NCBI GenBank assembly: GCA_946481495.1
Contig: CAMLNW010000128.1
Coordinates: 1-7,835 of the forward strand
Origin: an uncultured Actinomycetes bacterium
GTDB taxonomy: Bacteria; Actinomycetota; Thermoleophilia; Solirubrobacterales; Thermoleophilaceae
DNA: 7,835 bases
Reading direction: 5' to 3'
Of this stretch, positions 1 through 6,170 are shown piece by piece; within the stretch, counting starts at the first letter, position 1; each line of letters starts with the position of its first letter. Under the pieces are notes generated by a model, which saw only the letters and a list, made by a program, of their open reading frames with translations, searched no databases and was not told where the DNA came from. Made by a program: the position numbers and the translations under genes.

Positions 1-160
1 CCACTCCTACGTCGATCTGCGCGGCGTCGGCCCAGGTGAGCAGCTCGGCGAGCTGCTCGCCGCTCTCCGGGCGGGCGAAGTAGTCCGCCGGACCGCCGGT
101 GCGGACGGTCGTCAGCCGCGCCAGCGGCCGGTCGCGCTCGATTCCTTCCGGGAGGCTCAT
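1..160 (-). CDS. murB: UDP-N-acetylenolpyruvoylglucosamine reductase MurB (5' end, cut by window edge)
   Basis: Only the first 53 codons are present; the gene runs off the window at position 1. MurB is a cytoplasmic FAD enzyme that uses NADPH to reduce UDP-GlcNAc-enolpyruvate to UDP-MurNAc, the acceptor for MurC. The visible N-terminus has the family signature: residues 17-28 read TTVRTGGPADYF, matching the TxxRxGGPA start of the FAD-binding domain, followed by a helix and a strand (AQIDVGV) leading toward the PP-loop, which lies outside the window. The ATG at 160-158 overlaps the murC stop as ATGA, and a GGAGG (169-165) lies 4 nt upstream, inside the end of murC, so translation is probably coupled to murC. 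The place right after murC is common for murB in actinobacterial dcw clusters. The call rests on a short but characteristic N-terminus plus context; the catalytic residues cannot be seen. Confidence 0.88.
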   Translation of the reverse strand, partial: MSLPEGIERDRPLARLTTVRTGGPADYFARPESGEQLAELLTWADAAQIDVGV

Positions 161-1569
161 CCGGCCTCCGTCAAGGCAGTGGCGAGGACATCAACGTTGC
201 CGGCGCCGAGCGTCAGCAGGACATCTTCGGGACCGAGCTCGGCGCGCAGCCACCGCTCGGCATCCTCGAACAATGGCACCCAGACGATCAACCGGCCGGG
301 CGCCGCGTCGGCGGCGGCCTCGGCGACGAGCAGGCCGCTGACGCCCGGGAAGTCCTCGGCGCGCTCGCGCGCCGGATACACGTCGACGACCACGACTACG
401 TCGGCGATCGCCAGCGCGCGGCCGAACTCGCGCGCCAGCTCGCGCGTCCGCGAGAACAGGTGCGGCTGGAAGCAGGCGACGATCCGCCGCGCGTCGAGCG
501 TGCGCGCCGCGTCGAGCGTCGCGCGAACCTCGGTCGGATGGTGGGCGTAGTCGTCGTAGACGCGGGCGCCGGTCGCGGTCGTGCCGCGATCCTCGAAGCG
601 GCGGCCGGTGCCGCCGAATCCGGCGATCGCGGGCGCCGCCTCGGCGAGCGGGACGCCGGCGGCGCGGCAGGCGGCGAGGGCAGCGAGGGCGTTGAGGATG
701 TTGTGGGTACCGGGGACGTTGAGCTCGACGGGGACTCCTTCGACGGTGAAGGTCGAGCCCATGGGACGGAGGTGGACGTTGCGGGCTTGAAGGTCGCCGG
801 CCTCGATGTCATACGTCTGAGGTACGCCGGGAGAGACGAGTCCCCGTTCCGCTTGGGAATCGCTGCTCGGGGACTCGTCTCTCCCGGCTGAATCGGCGGC
901 GGCGAGATCTGCTTGCTGCCAAGCGATTGTGAGATCTGCGGGGGCTGTGAATTGGGCGAATGTGGCGCGCAAGTCTGCAAGCGAGCCGTAAGTGGCGTGG
1001 TGGTCGAGCTCGATGTTGGTGACGATGGCGATGTCGCGGGAGAGCTCGAGGAAGGAGCGGTCGGACTCGTCGGCCTCGGCGACGATCCAGTCGCCGGTTC
1101 CCCAGGCGGCGTTGGTGCCGGCGGAGCGGAGCTCGCCACCGATGACGAAGGCTGGGTCGCGGCCGGTGGCGCGCAGGACGTGGGCGACCATGCCGCAGGT
1201 GGTGGTCTTGCCGTGGGTGCCGGCGATGGCGATCGACTTCTTGAGGCGGGTCAGCTCGCCGAGCAGCTGGCCGCGGTGGATCACGGTGGCGTCGGCGGCG
1301 CGGGCGGCAACCAGCTCGGGGTTCTCGGGCGGGATCGCGGTCGAGACGATGACCTCGGCGCCGGCGGGCAGGTTGGCGGCGTCGTGGCCAATCGCGGGCT
1401 CGATGCCGGCGGCGCGCAGCTTCTCGGTGTAGGTGGAGTCGGCGCGGTCGGAGCCCGTTACGGTCGCTCCCAGCTCGGAGGCGACCAGCGCCAGTCCGCT
1501 CATCCCGGCGCCGCCGATCCCGACGAAGTGCAGCTGGCGGCCGGCGAAGGGCCTGACGTCCGCGCTCAT
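157..1569 (-). CDS. murC: UDP-N-acetylmuramate--L-alanine ligase MurC, with in-frame palindromic insert
   Basis: Cytoplasmic ATP-dependent ligase that joins L-alanine to UDP-MurNAc, the first step of stem-peptide assembly. It has 470 residues, normal for the family, and all three Mur ligase domains: an N-terminal Rossmann fold with GIGGAGMSG (17-25), the ATP P-loop GTHGKTTT (117-124, K121), EADESD (165-170) and TNIELDHH (184-191), then GTHNILNALAA (287-297), FGGTGRRFE (318-326), DDYAHHPTE (339-347), FQPHLFSRT (367-375) and DVYPARE (396-402). The ATG at 1569 overlaps the murG stop as ATGA with GGAG 6 nt upstream; the 3' end overlaps murB the same way. Oddity: residues 228-248 are encoded entirely by a perfect 63-nt palindromic element, and residues 193-227 just before it use many A/T-ending codons (15 of 35, against 2 of the first 35 codons). 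Every recognisable catalytic motif lies outside that stretch, so I infer a working enzyme with an enlarged or replaced loop in the central domain. Confidence 0.97.
   Translation of the reverse strand: MSADVRPFAGRQLHFVGIGGAGMSGLALVASELGATVTGSDRADSTYTEKLRAAGIEPAIGHDAANLPAGAEVIVSTAIPPENPELVAARAADATVIHRGQLLGELTRLKKSIAIAGTHGKTTTCGMVAHVLRATGRDPAFVIGGELRSAGTNAAWGTGDWIVAEADESDRSFLELSRDIAIVTNIELDHHATYGSLADLRATFAQFTAPADLTIAWQQADLAAADSAGRDESPSSDSQAERGLVSPGVPQTYDIEAGDLQARNVHLRPMGSTFTVEGVPVELNVPGTHNILNALAALAACRAAGVPLAEAAPAIAGFGGTGRRFEDRGTTATGARVYDDYAHHPTEVRATLDAARTLDARRIVACFQPHLFSRTRELAREFGRALAIADVVVVVDVYPARERAEDFPGVSGLLVAEAAADAAPGRLIVWVPLFEDAERWLRAELGPEDVLLTLGAGNVDVLATALTEAG
826..888. repeat. 63-nt palindromic element inside murC (21-bp arms, 21-nt spacer)
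   Basis: Positions 826-846 are the exact reverse complement of 868-888: 21 bp without a mismatch, around a 21-nt spacer (847-867). Pairing stops at both ends (825 C against 889 T; 847 T against 867 T). A weaker TTCC/GGAA hairpin (847-850 with 856-859) can form in the spacer. The element is exactly 21 codons long and begins on a codon boundary of murC, so the arms encode AGRDESP and RGLVSPG and the spacer SSDSQAE. No stop codon occurs in any of the six frames. Its codons include AGA, CAA, GGA and TCT, which are uncommon in the rest of this cluster. I see no second copy in the window and no clear target-site duplication. It could be a dispersed palindromic repeat (REP- or RPE-like), a relic of one, or a chance local duplication; which one is unknown. 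The structure itself is certain. Confidence 0.93.
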
Positions 1570-2645
1570 CCGGCTCTCCGCTCGCCCAGCGCCAGCACCT
1601 CGCGCGCGATCTGCTCTGCGGCGTCCGGCCGGGCGAGCGCACGGGCGGCGTGGCCCATCGCGCGCAGCCGGCTCGCGTCGGCGAGCAGCGCGCCGACCTC
1701 GCGCGCGAGCCGCGGGCCGTCGAGCTCCGCGTCGGGGACCACCACCGCGGCCCCGCCGGCGGCGATGTGGCGGGCGTTGAGCGTCTGATGATCGGCGGTC
1801 GCGTGCGGGTAGGGCACGAGGATCGACGGGACACCGGCGGCGGCGACCTCGAAGACCGAGCCGCCGGAGCGGGCCACCGTCAGGTCGGCGACCGCAAGCG
1901 CCTCGGAGAATGGCTGGATGTAGGCGCGCAGGTGGTAGTGCGGCGGCGAGCCGAGCTCCTTCAGCCGGCGCGCGAGGTCGTCGTAGTCGCGTCTGCCACA
2001 GGCGTGCAGGACGGCGCAGGGCGCGGCGGCGCCGAACGCATCGAGCGTCGCGTCGTTGATCGTCCGCGCGCCGAGCGATCCGCCGAAGACGAGCAGGCAG
2101 GGCTCGTCGGCGGCGATCCCAAACCGCTCGCGCGCGGCGGCGCCGTCGGCGCCGAGCGTGTCGGCGGGGATCGGCCGGCCGACGACGCGGTAGCGGCCGC
2201 CCTCACGGCCGGCGAGCGGGAAGGCGAGGAAGACGCGCTCGGCGGTGCGCGCCAGCAGGCGGTTGGCGATCCCGAGGTGGCTGTCGGCCTCGGTCAGCAC
2301 CAGCGGCAGCCTCAGCGAGCGCGCCGCCAGCCCGACAGGACCGGCGACGTAGCCGCCGCCGCCGATCACGACATCGGCGCCGATCCTCCGCAGCAGCTTG
2401 CGCGCACGCGCCGTGGCACGCACAGCCAGCAGCATCGCGCGCAGCGCCTTCAGCCGGTTGCGGCGGTCGATCCCTCGGACCGGCAGCGCGTGGAACGGGT
2501 ACCCGGCGGCTGGGACGAGCTCGGCCTCGGCGCGCTCGCCACCGAAGAACTCGACCTCGGCGCCGTCAGCCCGCAGTGCGTCGGCGATGGCCAGCGCCGG
2601 CACGACGTGCCCCGCTGTCCCGCCGGCGGCGATCGCGACCTTCAC
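1566..2645 (-). CDS. murG: Undecaprenyl-diphospho-muramoylpentapeptide beta-N-acetylglucosaminyltransferase MurG
   Basis: Membrane-associated GT-B (family GT28) enzyme on the cytoplasmic face that transfers GlcNAc from UDP-GlcNAc to lipid I, giving lipid II. It has 359 residues, typical for MurG. The N-terminal domain holds the first glycine-rich loop GGTAGH (8-13, usually GGTGGH) and the second GGGGYVAGP (95-103). The C-terminal donor domain has GGSLGARTIN (188-197), RSGGSVFE (259-266, with the UDP-ribose-binding Glu at 266), PYPHA (278-282) and HQTLNA (286-291). The segment TEADSHLGIANRLL (118-131) stands where many MurGs have an HEQN...N motif. The start is GTG at 2645: a strong GGAGGT lies 7 nt upstream, and the first residues (MKVAIAAGGTAGH) are exactly the first strand of the fold; an upstream in-frame extension would add an unrelated tail. 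The gene begins 80 nt inside the end of ftsW and its stop overlaps the murC ATG. Confidence 0.96.
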   Translation of the reverse strand: MKVAIAAGGTAGHVVPALAIADALRADGAEVEFFGGERAEAELVPAAGYPFHALPVRGIDRRNRLKALRAMLLAVRATARARKLLRRIGADVVIGGGGYVAGPVGLAARSLRLPLVLTEADSHLGIANRLLARTAERVFLAFPLAGREGGRYRVVGRPIPADTLGADGAAARERFGIAADEPCLLVFGGSLGARTINDATLDAFGAAAPCAVLHACGRRDYDDLARRLKELGSPPHYHLRAYIQPFSEALAVADLTVARSGGSVFEVAAAGVPSILVPYPHATADHQTLNARHIAAGGAAVVVPDAELDGPRLAREVGALLADASRLRAMGHAARALARPDAAEQIAREVLALGERRAG

Positions 2646-3804
2646 CGGCCCCACCTCCGTCGATCGCCCGCAGACGCGGCTTGCTTGCGCGCGCCGGCAC
2701 ACCGCCGGTCGCCGCCACGTTGAGCAACAGCCCCATTCCGCCCAGCAGGACGATCAGGTTCGTGCTGCCGTAGGAGATGAACGGCAGCGGCACGCCGGTC
2801 AGCGGCGCCAGGCCGAGCACGGCGAAGAAGTTGAGCGTCGCCTGGCAGAGGATCAGCGACGTGATGCCGGCCGCGACGAGCTTCGAGTAGCGGTCGCGGG
2901 CCGCCTTCGCCGCGCGCAGGCCGGCATAGCCGATCATCGCGTAGAGCCCCGCGACGCCGGCGATCCCGACCAGTCCCAGCTCCTCGCCGATGATCGCCAG
3001 GATCATGTCGGTGTGGGCCTCGGGCAGGTAGAAGATTTTCTGCACCGACTCCCCGAGCCCGACGCCAAACAGCCCGCCGGAGCCGATCGCCGTCAGCCCC
3101 TGGACCGCCTGGAAGCCGGTGTCGCCGGCATCCGCGAACGGATTGAGGAAAGAGACCATGCGCTCCATCCGGTACGGCTCGACGATCGCGAGCACGAACG
3201 CCAGCCCGGCCAGGCCGCCGGCCAGCGTCCCGATCAGCTTCATCGGCGTGCCCGCGACGATCAGCAGCGAACCGATCGCGAAACAGATCACCATCGTCGT
3301 GCCCATGTCGGGCTGCTTCATCAGCAGCAGGAACGCTGCCCCGACGACGATCAGCAGCGGCTTGGCGATCCCCTCGAGCGTCTCGATCGAACGCGGACGA
3401 GTCGCCAGCACCTGGGCGGCGTAGAGGACCAGCGAGACCTTCAGCAGCTCCGAGGGCTGGAACTGCAGCGGCCCGGCCGCGAGCCAGCGCGTAGCCCCGT
3501 TGATCGTCACGCCGACTCCCGGCAGCATCACAGCGATCGTCAGGAAGAACGAGGCGCCGAGCAACAGCGGCGTCGCCTGGCGCACCAGCTTCAAGCCATG
3601 CCGTGCGGTGAACAGCATCACGCCCAGGCCGACGAGACCGAAGGCGACGTAGCGCTTGAGGTACATCGACGGATCGCCCGACCCGTCGAGCAAGGACTCC
3701 GCCGACGACGCCGAATAGACCATCACCGCGCCGACGGCCAGCATGCAGAGCGTGGCGGTGTAGAGGATCGAGTACTCGATCGGCCGCTTGCCGCTCTTCG
3801 CCAT
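2566..3804 (-). CDS. ftsW: Septal peptidoglycan glycosyltransferase FtsW (SEDS family)
   Basis: Polytopic membrane protein of the SEDS family (FtsW/RodA/SpoVE) that polymerises lipid II into glycan strands at the septum with a class B PBP partner. It has 412 residues with about ten hydrophobic segments. Family motifs: YSASSA (30-35) at the end of TM1, NGATRW (102-107), QPSELLK (116-122), KQPDMGTT (163-170), LPEAHTDMILAIIGEELG (260-277) with Asp266 matching the essential aspartate of E. coli FtsW, and PLPFISYGST (339-348). Its place between murD and murG makes FtsW, not RodA, the right name. I chose ATG 3804, with AAGGGG 6 nt upstream, because MAKSGKRPIEY resembles usual FtsW N-termini; TTG at 3831 with GGAG 8 nt upstream is a possible alternative adding nine residues. 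The tail (about 371-412) is Arg/Gly-rich, and residues 387-412 are encoded within murG. The gene starts 30 nt after the murD stop. Confidence 0.95.
   Translation of the reverse strand: MAKSGKRPIEYSILYTATLCMLAVGAVMVYSASSAESLLDGSGDPSMYLKRYVAFGLVGLGVMLFTARHGLKLVRQATPLLLGASFFLTIAVMLPGVGVTINGATRWLAAGPLQFQPSELLKVSLVLYAAQVLATRPRSIETLEGIAKPLLIVVGAAFLLLMKQPDMGTTMVICFAIGSLLIVAGTPMKLIGTLAGGLAGLAFVLAIVEPYRMERMVSFLNPFADAGDTGFQAVQGLTAIGSGGLFGVGLGESVQKIFYLPEAHTDMILAIIGEELGLVGIAGVAGLYAMIGYAGLRAAKAARDRYSKLVAAGITSLILCQATLNFFAVLGLAPLTGVPLPFISYGSTNLIVLLGGMGLLLNVAATGGVPARASKPRLRAIDGGGAGEGRDRRRRDSGARRAGAGHRRRTAG
2653..2658 (-). promoter_or_regulatory. Ribosome binding site of murG
   Basis: On the minus strand, 2658-2653 reads GGAGGT, a near-perfect Shine-Dalgarno match, 7 nt before the GTG at 2645. 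It lies inside the 3' end of ftsW. It decides the murG start and suggests MurG can be initiated efficiently on its own, not only through coupling to ftsW. Confidence 0.8.
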
Positions 3805-3810
3805 CCGGGA

Positions 3811-3816
3811 CCCCTT
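3811..3816 (-). promoter_or_regulatory. Probable ribosome binding site of ftsW
   Basis: The minus strand reads AAGGGG at 3816-3811, 6 nt before the ATG at 3804. The match is moderate. A competing GGAG (3843-3840) lies 8 nt before a TTG at 3831, so the start of ftsW is not fully settled by RBS strength. Confidence 0.5.
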
Positions 3817-3834
3817 CGACGCGCGGTCCAAAAC

Positions 3835-5196
3835 TCATTCTCCGCTCTCCAAAGCGGCTACGAGCTCCTTGAAGCGGGTGCCGCGCGCCTCGTAGTTGGC
3901 GAACGCGTCGAAGCTCGCGCAGGCCGGCGAGAGCAGGACGACGTCGCCCGACGCGGCGGCCGCCGCCGCGTCGGCGACGGCCTGCTCGAGCGTCCCGCTG
4001 CGCCGTAGCGACACGGTCTCTTCGAGGTCAGCCGCGAGAGTGTCCGCGGCCTCGCCGACGAGGTAGCAGGCACGGCAGCGTGTGCTCACCTCGTCGCGGA
4101 GCGAACCAAACCCTCCCCCCTTCAGGCTGCCGCCGAGGATCGCGTGGACCCCGCCGTCAAATGCCTGCAGGCCGCGCAGCGCCGAGGCCGGGTTGGTCGC
4201 CTTCGAGTCGTTGACGTAGAGGACGCCGCCGACGGTCGCAACCTCCTCCAACCGGTGCTCGACGCCAGGGAACGTGCGCAGCGCCGCGGCCACGGCCGAC
4301 GGCGCGACCGCGCCGGGTGGCGGCGCGGCGTCGCCGGCGCCCGACGGCGCCTCGCCGAGTCCGCTGTCGGCCAGCGCCGCCGCGGTAGCGGCCAGCGCGT
4401 TGTCGAGGTTGTGCTCGCCGCGGATGCGCAGCTCGCCGACCGGGAGCAGCGGCTCGCCGCGAAAGCGGATCCAGCCGTCCCAGACGTCGGCGTCGCAGCC
4501 GTCGCCACAGCCGACCCACCCGGCGACCCCGTCAGGGACGAGGTCGGCCGGCGCAACCGCCCAGTCCTCCGGGCGCTGGTTGACGAAGATCCGCTCCTTG
4601 GCGGCGCGATAGGAGGCGAGATCGCCGTGGCGGTCGAGGTGGTCCTCCTCGACGTTGAGCAGCACCGCGACCTCGGGGGCGAACGAGACCGAGTCCTCGA
4701 GCTGGAAGCTCGACGCCTCGCAGATCACGGTCGCCGCCGGGTCGAGCTCGCCGACCAACGACGCCAGCGGCGTACCGACGTTGCCGGCAACCGCAACCGG
4801 CAGACCGGCCGCGCGCCAGATCGCGCCGAGCAGCTCGACCGTCGTCGTCTTGCCGTTGGTTCCCGTGACCGCGACGAAGCGGTTCGGCAGCAGCCGCCAG
4901 GCCAGCTCGAGCTCGCCGACCACCTCCACCCCACGATCGAGCGCCGCCGCCACGACCGGCGCCTCGCGTGGGACGCCGGGGCTCTTGACGACGGTCTGGA
5001 TGCCACGCTCCAGCAGCTCGACGCCGTTGACGCCGAGCTGAACCTCGACCGAGTCGGGAAGCTCAACGTCCGGGGTCGCGGCGTCGCAGGCGATCACACG
5101 CTCGCCGCGCTCGGCGAGCAGTCGCGCCGCCGCCTGTCCCGAGCGCGCTAGCCCGACGACGAGGAAGGGGCCGGGCGGCAGCGGCGGGCGGGCCAT
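3835..5196 (-). CDS. murD: UDP-N-acetylmuramoyl-L-alanine--D-glutamate ligase MurD
   Basis: Cytoplasmic ATP-dependent ligase that adds D-glutamate to UDP-MurNAc-L-Ala. It has 453 residues, normal size. Domain order: N-terminal UMAG-binding Rossmann domain with GLARSG (15-20) and KSPGVP (71-76); central ATPase domain with P-loop GTNGKTTT (112-119, K116), GNVGTPL (138-144), EASSFQLE (160-167), NVEEDHLDRHG (181-191) and Lys200 in the position of the carbamylated lysine; C-terminal domain after GEHNLDNALAA (260-270) with FPGVEHRLE (309-317), NDSKATNP (329-336), GGSLKGG (355-361) and SPACASFDAF (423-432). The ATG at 5196 overlaps the mraY stop as TGATG, and no Shine-Dalgarno is visible just upstream, so initiation probably depends on ribosomes finishing mraY. 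The frame stays open far upstream into mraY, but that part is not MurD-like. Between 281 and 299 there is an Ala/Gly/Pro-rich stretch that looks like a lineage-specific loop. Confidence 0.97.
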   Translation of the reverse strand: MARPPLPPGPFLVVGLARSGQAAARLLAERGERVIACDAATPDVELPDSVEVQLGVNGVELLERGIQTVVKSPGVPREAPVVAAALDRGVEVVGELELAWRLLPNRFVAVTGTNGKTTTVELLGAIWRAAGLPVAVAGNVGTPLASLVGELDPAATVICEASSFQLEDSVSFAPEVAVLLNVEEDHLDRHGDLASYRAAKERIFVNQRPEDWAVAPADLVPDGVAGWVGCGDGCDADVWDGWIRFRGEPLLPVGELRIRGEHNLDNALAATAAALADSGLGEAPSGAGDAAPPPGAVAPSAVAAALRTFPGVEHRLEEVATVGGVLYVNDSKATNPASALRGLQAFDGGVHAILGGSLKGGGFGSLRDEVSTRCRACYLVGEAADTLAADLEETVSLRRSGTLEQAVADAAAAAASGDVVLLSPACASFDAFANYEARGTRFKELVAALESGE

Positions 5197-6170
5197 CAGA
5201 CGATCGACGACTGGTACAGGGTGAAGCCGATCGCCGAGCAGATCGCGGCGACGATCCAAAAGCGCAGGATGATCTTGGTCTCCGACCAGCCGAGCATCTC
5301 GAAGTGGTGGTGCAGCGGCGCCATCAGGAAGACGCGGCGGCGGAAGCGCTGGAAGGCGAAGACCTGGATCACGACCGATAGCGCCTCGATCACGAAGATC
5401 CCGCCGATGATCAGCAGCAGCACCTCGGTCTGGGTCATCACGGCCAGCGCGGCGATCGCGCCGCCCAATCCGAGCGAGCCGGTATCGCCCATGAAGATCG
5501 ACGCCGGGAACGAATTGAACCAGAGGAAGCCGACGCAGGCGCCGACCAGGCAGGCGCTGAGCAGCGCTAGATCGTTCTGGGCGGCGCCGCCGGTGGTGAA
5601 CGCCATCGCGGTGAAGGCGAGCAGGACGATCGCGCTGCAGCCGGCGGCGAGGCCGTCGAGGCCGTCGGTGAGGTTCACGCCGTTCGTGGTCCCCATCAGC
5701 ACCAACAGGATCAGCGCCGGGTAGAGGTAGCCGAGGTCGACGGACGCGTCGACGACGCGCAGGCGCAGCGTATCGTTGAGCTCGACGTAACGCGTCGCGG
5801 CGAGCCACAACCCGATCGCGATCAGCGCCTGGACGATCAGCTTGGTGCGGCCGTTGATCCCGAGCGAGCGGCGCTTCTGGATCTTCGCCCAGTCGTCGGC
5901 GAAACCGAGCCCCGCCGAGGCGAGCGCGACGGCGAGCACGACGAGGCTGATCGCGCGGTAGTCGCTGAGGATCAGGAACGGCACAACGACGCCGATGAAG
6001 ATCACAATCCCGCCCATCGTCGGCGTGCCGGCCTTCTCGTGGTGGCCTGCCGGACCGTCCTCGCGGATGTGCTGGCCGAACTCCTTCCCGCGCAGCCAGT
6101 CGATGAACTTCGGCCCGAGGAAGATGCAGATGAGGAGGGATGCCATCCCCCCGATCAGGATCTCGCCCAC
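5196..6170 (-). CDS. mraY: Phospho-N-acetylmuramoyl-pentapeptide-transferase MraY
   Basis: Integral membrane enzyme that transfers phospho-MurNAc-pentapeptide from the UDP precursor to undecaprenyl phosphate, making lipid I. It has 324 residues and roughly ten hydrophobic segments, slightly shorter than E. coli MraY (360). Signatures: GQHIREDGP (32-40), KAGTPTMGG (46-54), GFADDWAK (89-96) with the Asp92/Asp93 pair needed for catalysis, NGVNLTDGLDGLA (163-175), FMGDTGSL (226-233, Asp229) and MAPLHHHFE (283-291), the histidine motif that separates MraY from WecA-like relatives. The start is GTG at 6170, overlapping the murF stop as TAGTG; the encoded N-terminus lines up with usual MraY N-termini, while an internal Met9 would cut into TM1. 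A possible GGAG lies further upstream than usual, so coupling to murF is likely. The stop overlaps the murD ATG by one base. Confidence 0.97.
   Translation of the reverse strand: MGEILIGGMASLLICIFLGPKFIDWLRGKEFGQHIREDGPAGHHEKAGTPTMGGIVIFIGVVVPFLILSDYRAISLVVLAVALASAGLGFADDWAKIQKRRSLGINGRTKLIVQALIAIGLWLAATRYVELNDTLRLRVVDASVDLGYLYPALILLVLMGTTNGVNLTDGLDGLAAGCSAIVLLAFTAMAFTTGGAAQNDLALLSACLVGACVGFLWFNSFPASIFMGDTGSLGLGGAIAALAVMTQTEVLLLIIGGIFVIEALSVVIQVFAFQRFRRRVFLMAPLHHHFEMLGWSETKIILRFWIVAAICSAIGFTLYQSSIV

Noticed and set aside
826..888. Palindrome as an intrinsic transcription terminator
   Set aside because: It lies inside the murC coding frame and neither strand has a T-run after the stem.
826..888. 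Palindrome as part of a CRISPR array or a full insertion sequence
   Set aside because: Only one unit is present, with no spaced repeats, and it is too short to encode a transposase; no target duplication is evident.
2646..2702. murG starting 19 codons further upstream
   Set aside because: The extension (CRRAQASRVCGRSTEVGP) is not MurG-like, and the strong Shine-Dalgarno is placed for GTG 2645.
1650..2723. Long open frame on the plus strand (357 codons) opposite murG
   Set aside because: It mirrors murG codons, has an Arg/Gly/Val-rich composition with no domain, and results from the scarcity of stops in GC-rich DNA.
2398..4008. 536-codon open frame on the plus strand opposite murG, ftsW and murD
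   Set aside because: Rich in Arg, Gln, Asp and His with no hydrophobic core or family motif; the opposite strand carries three clearly conserved genes.
3835..5808. MurD as a longer protein with a 200-residue N-terminal extension
   Set aside because: The upstream part is an out-of-frame reading of mraY, very Arg-rich; MurD proper starts at ATG 5196 with the correct N-terminal fold.
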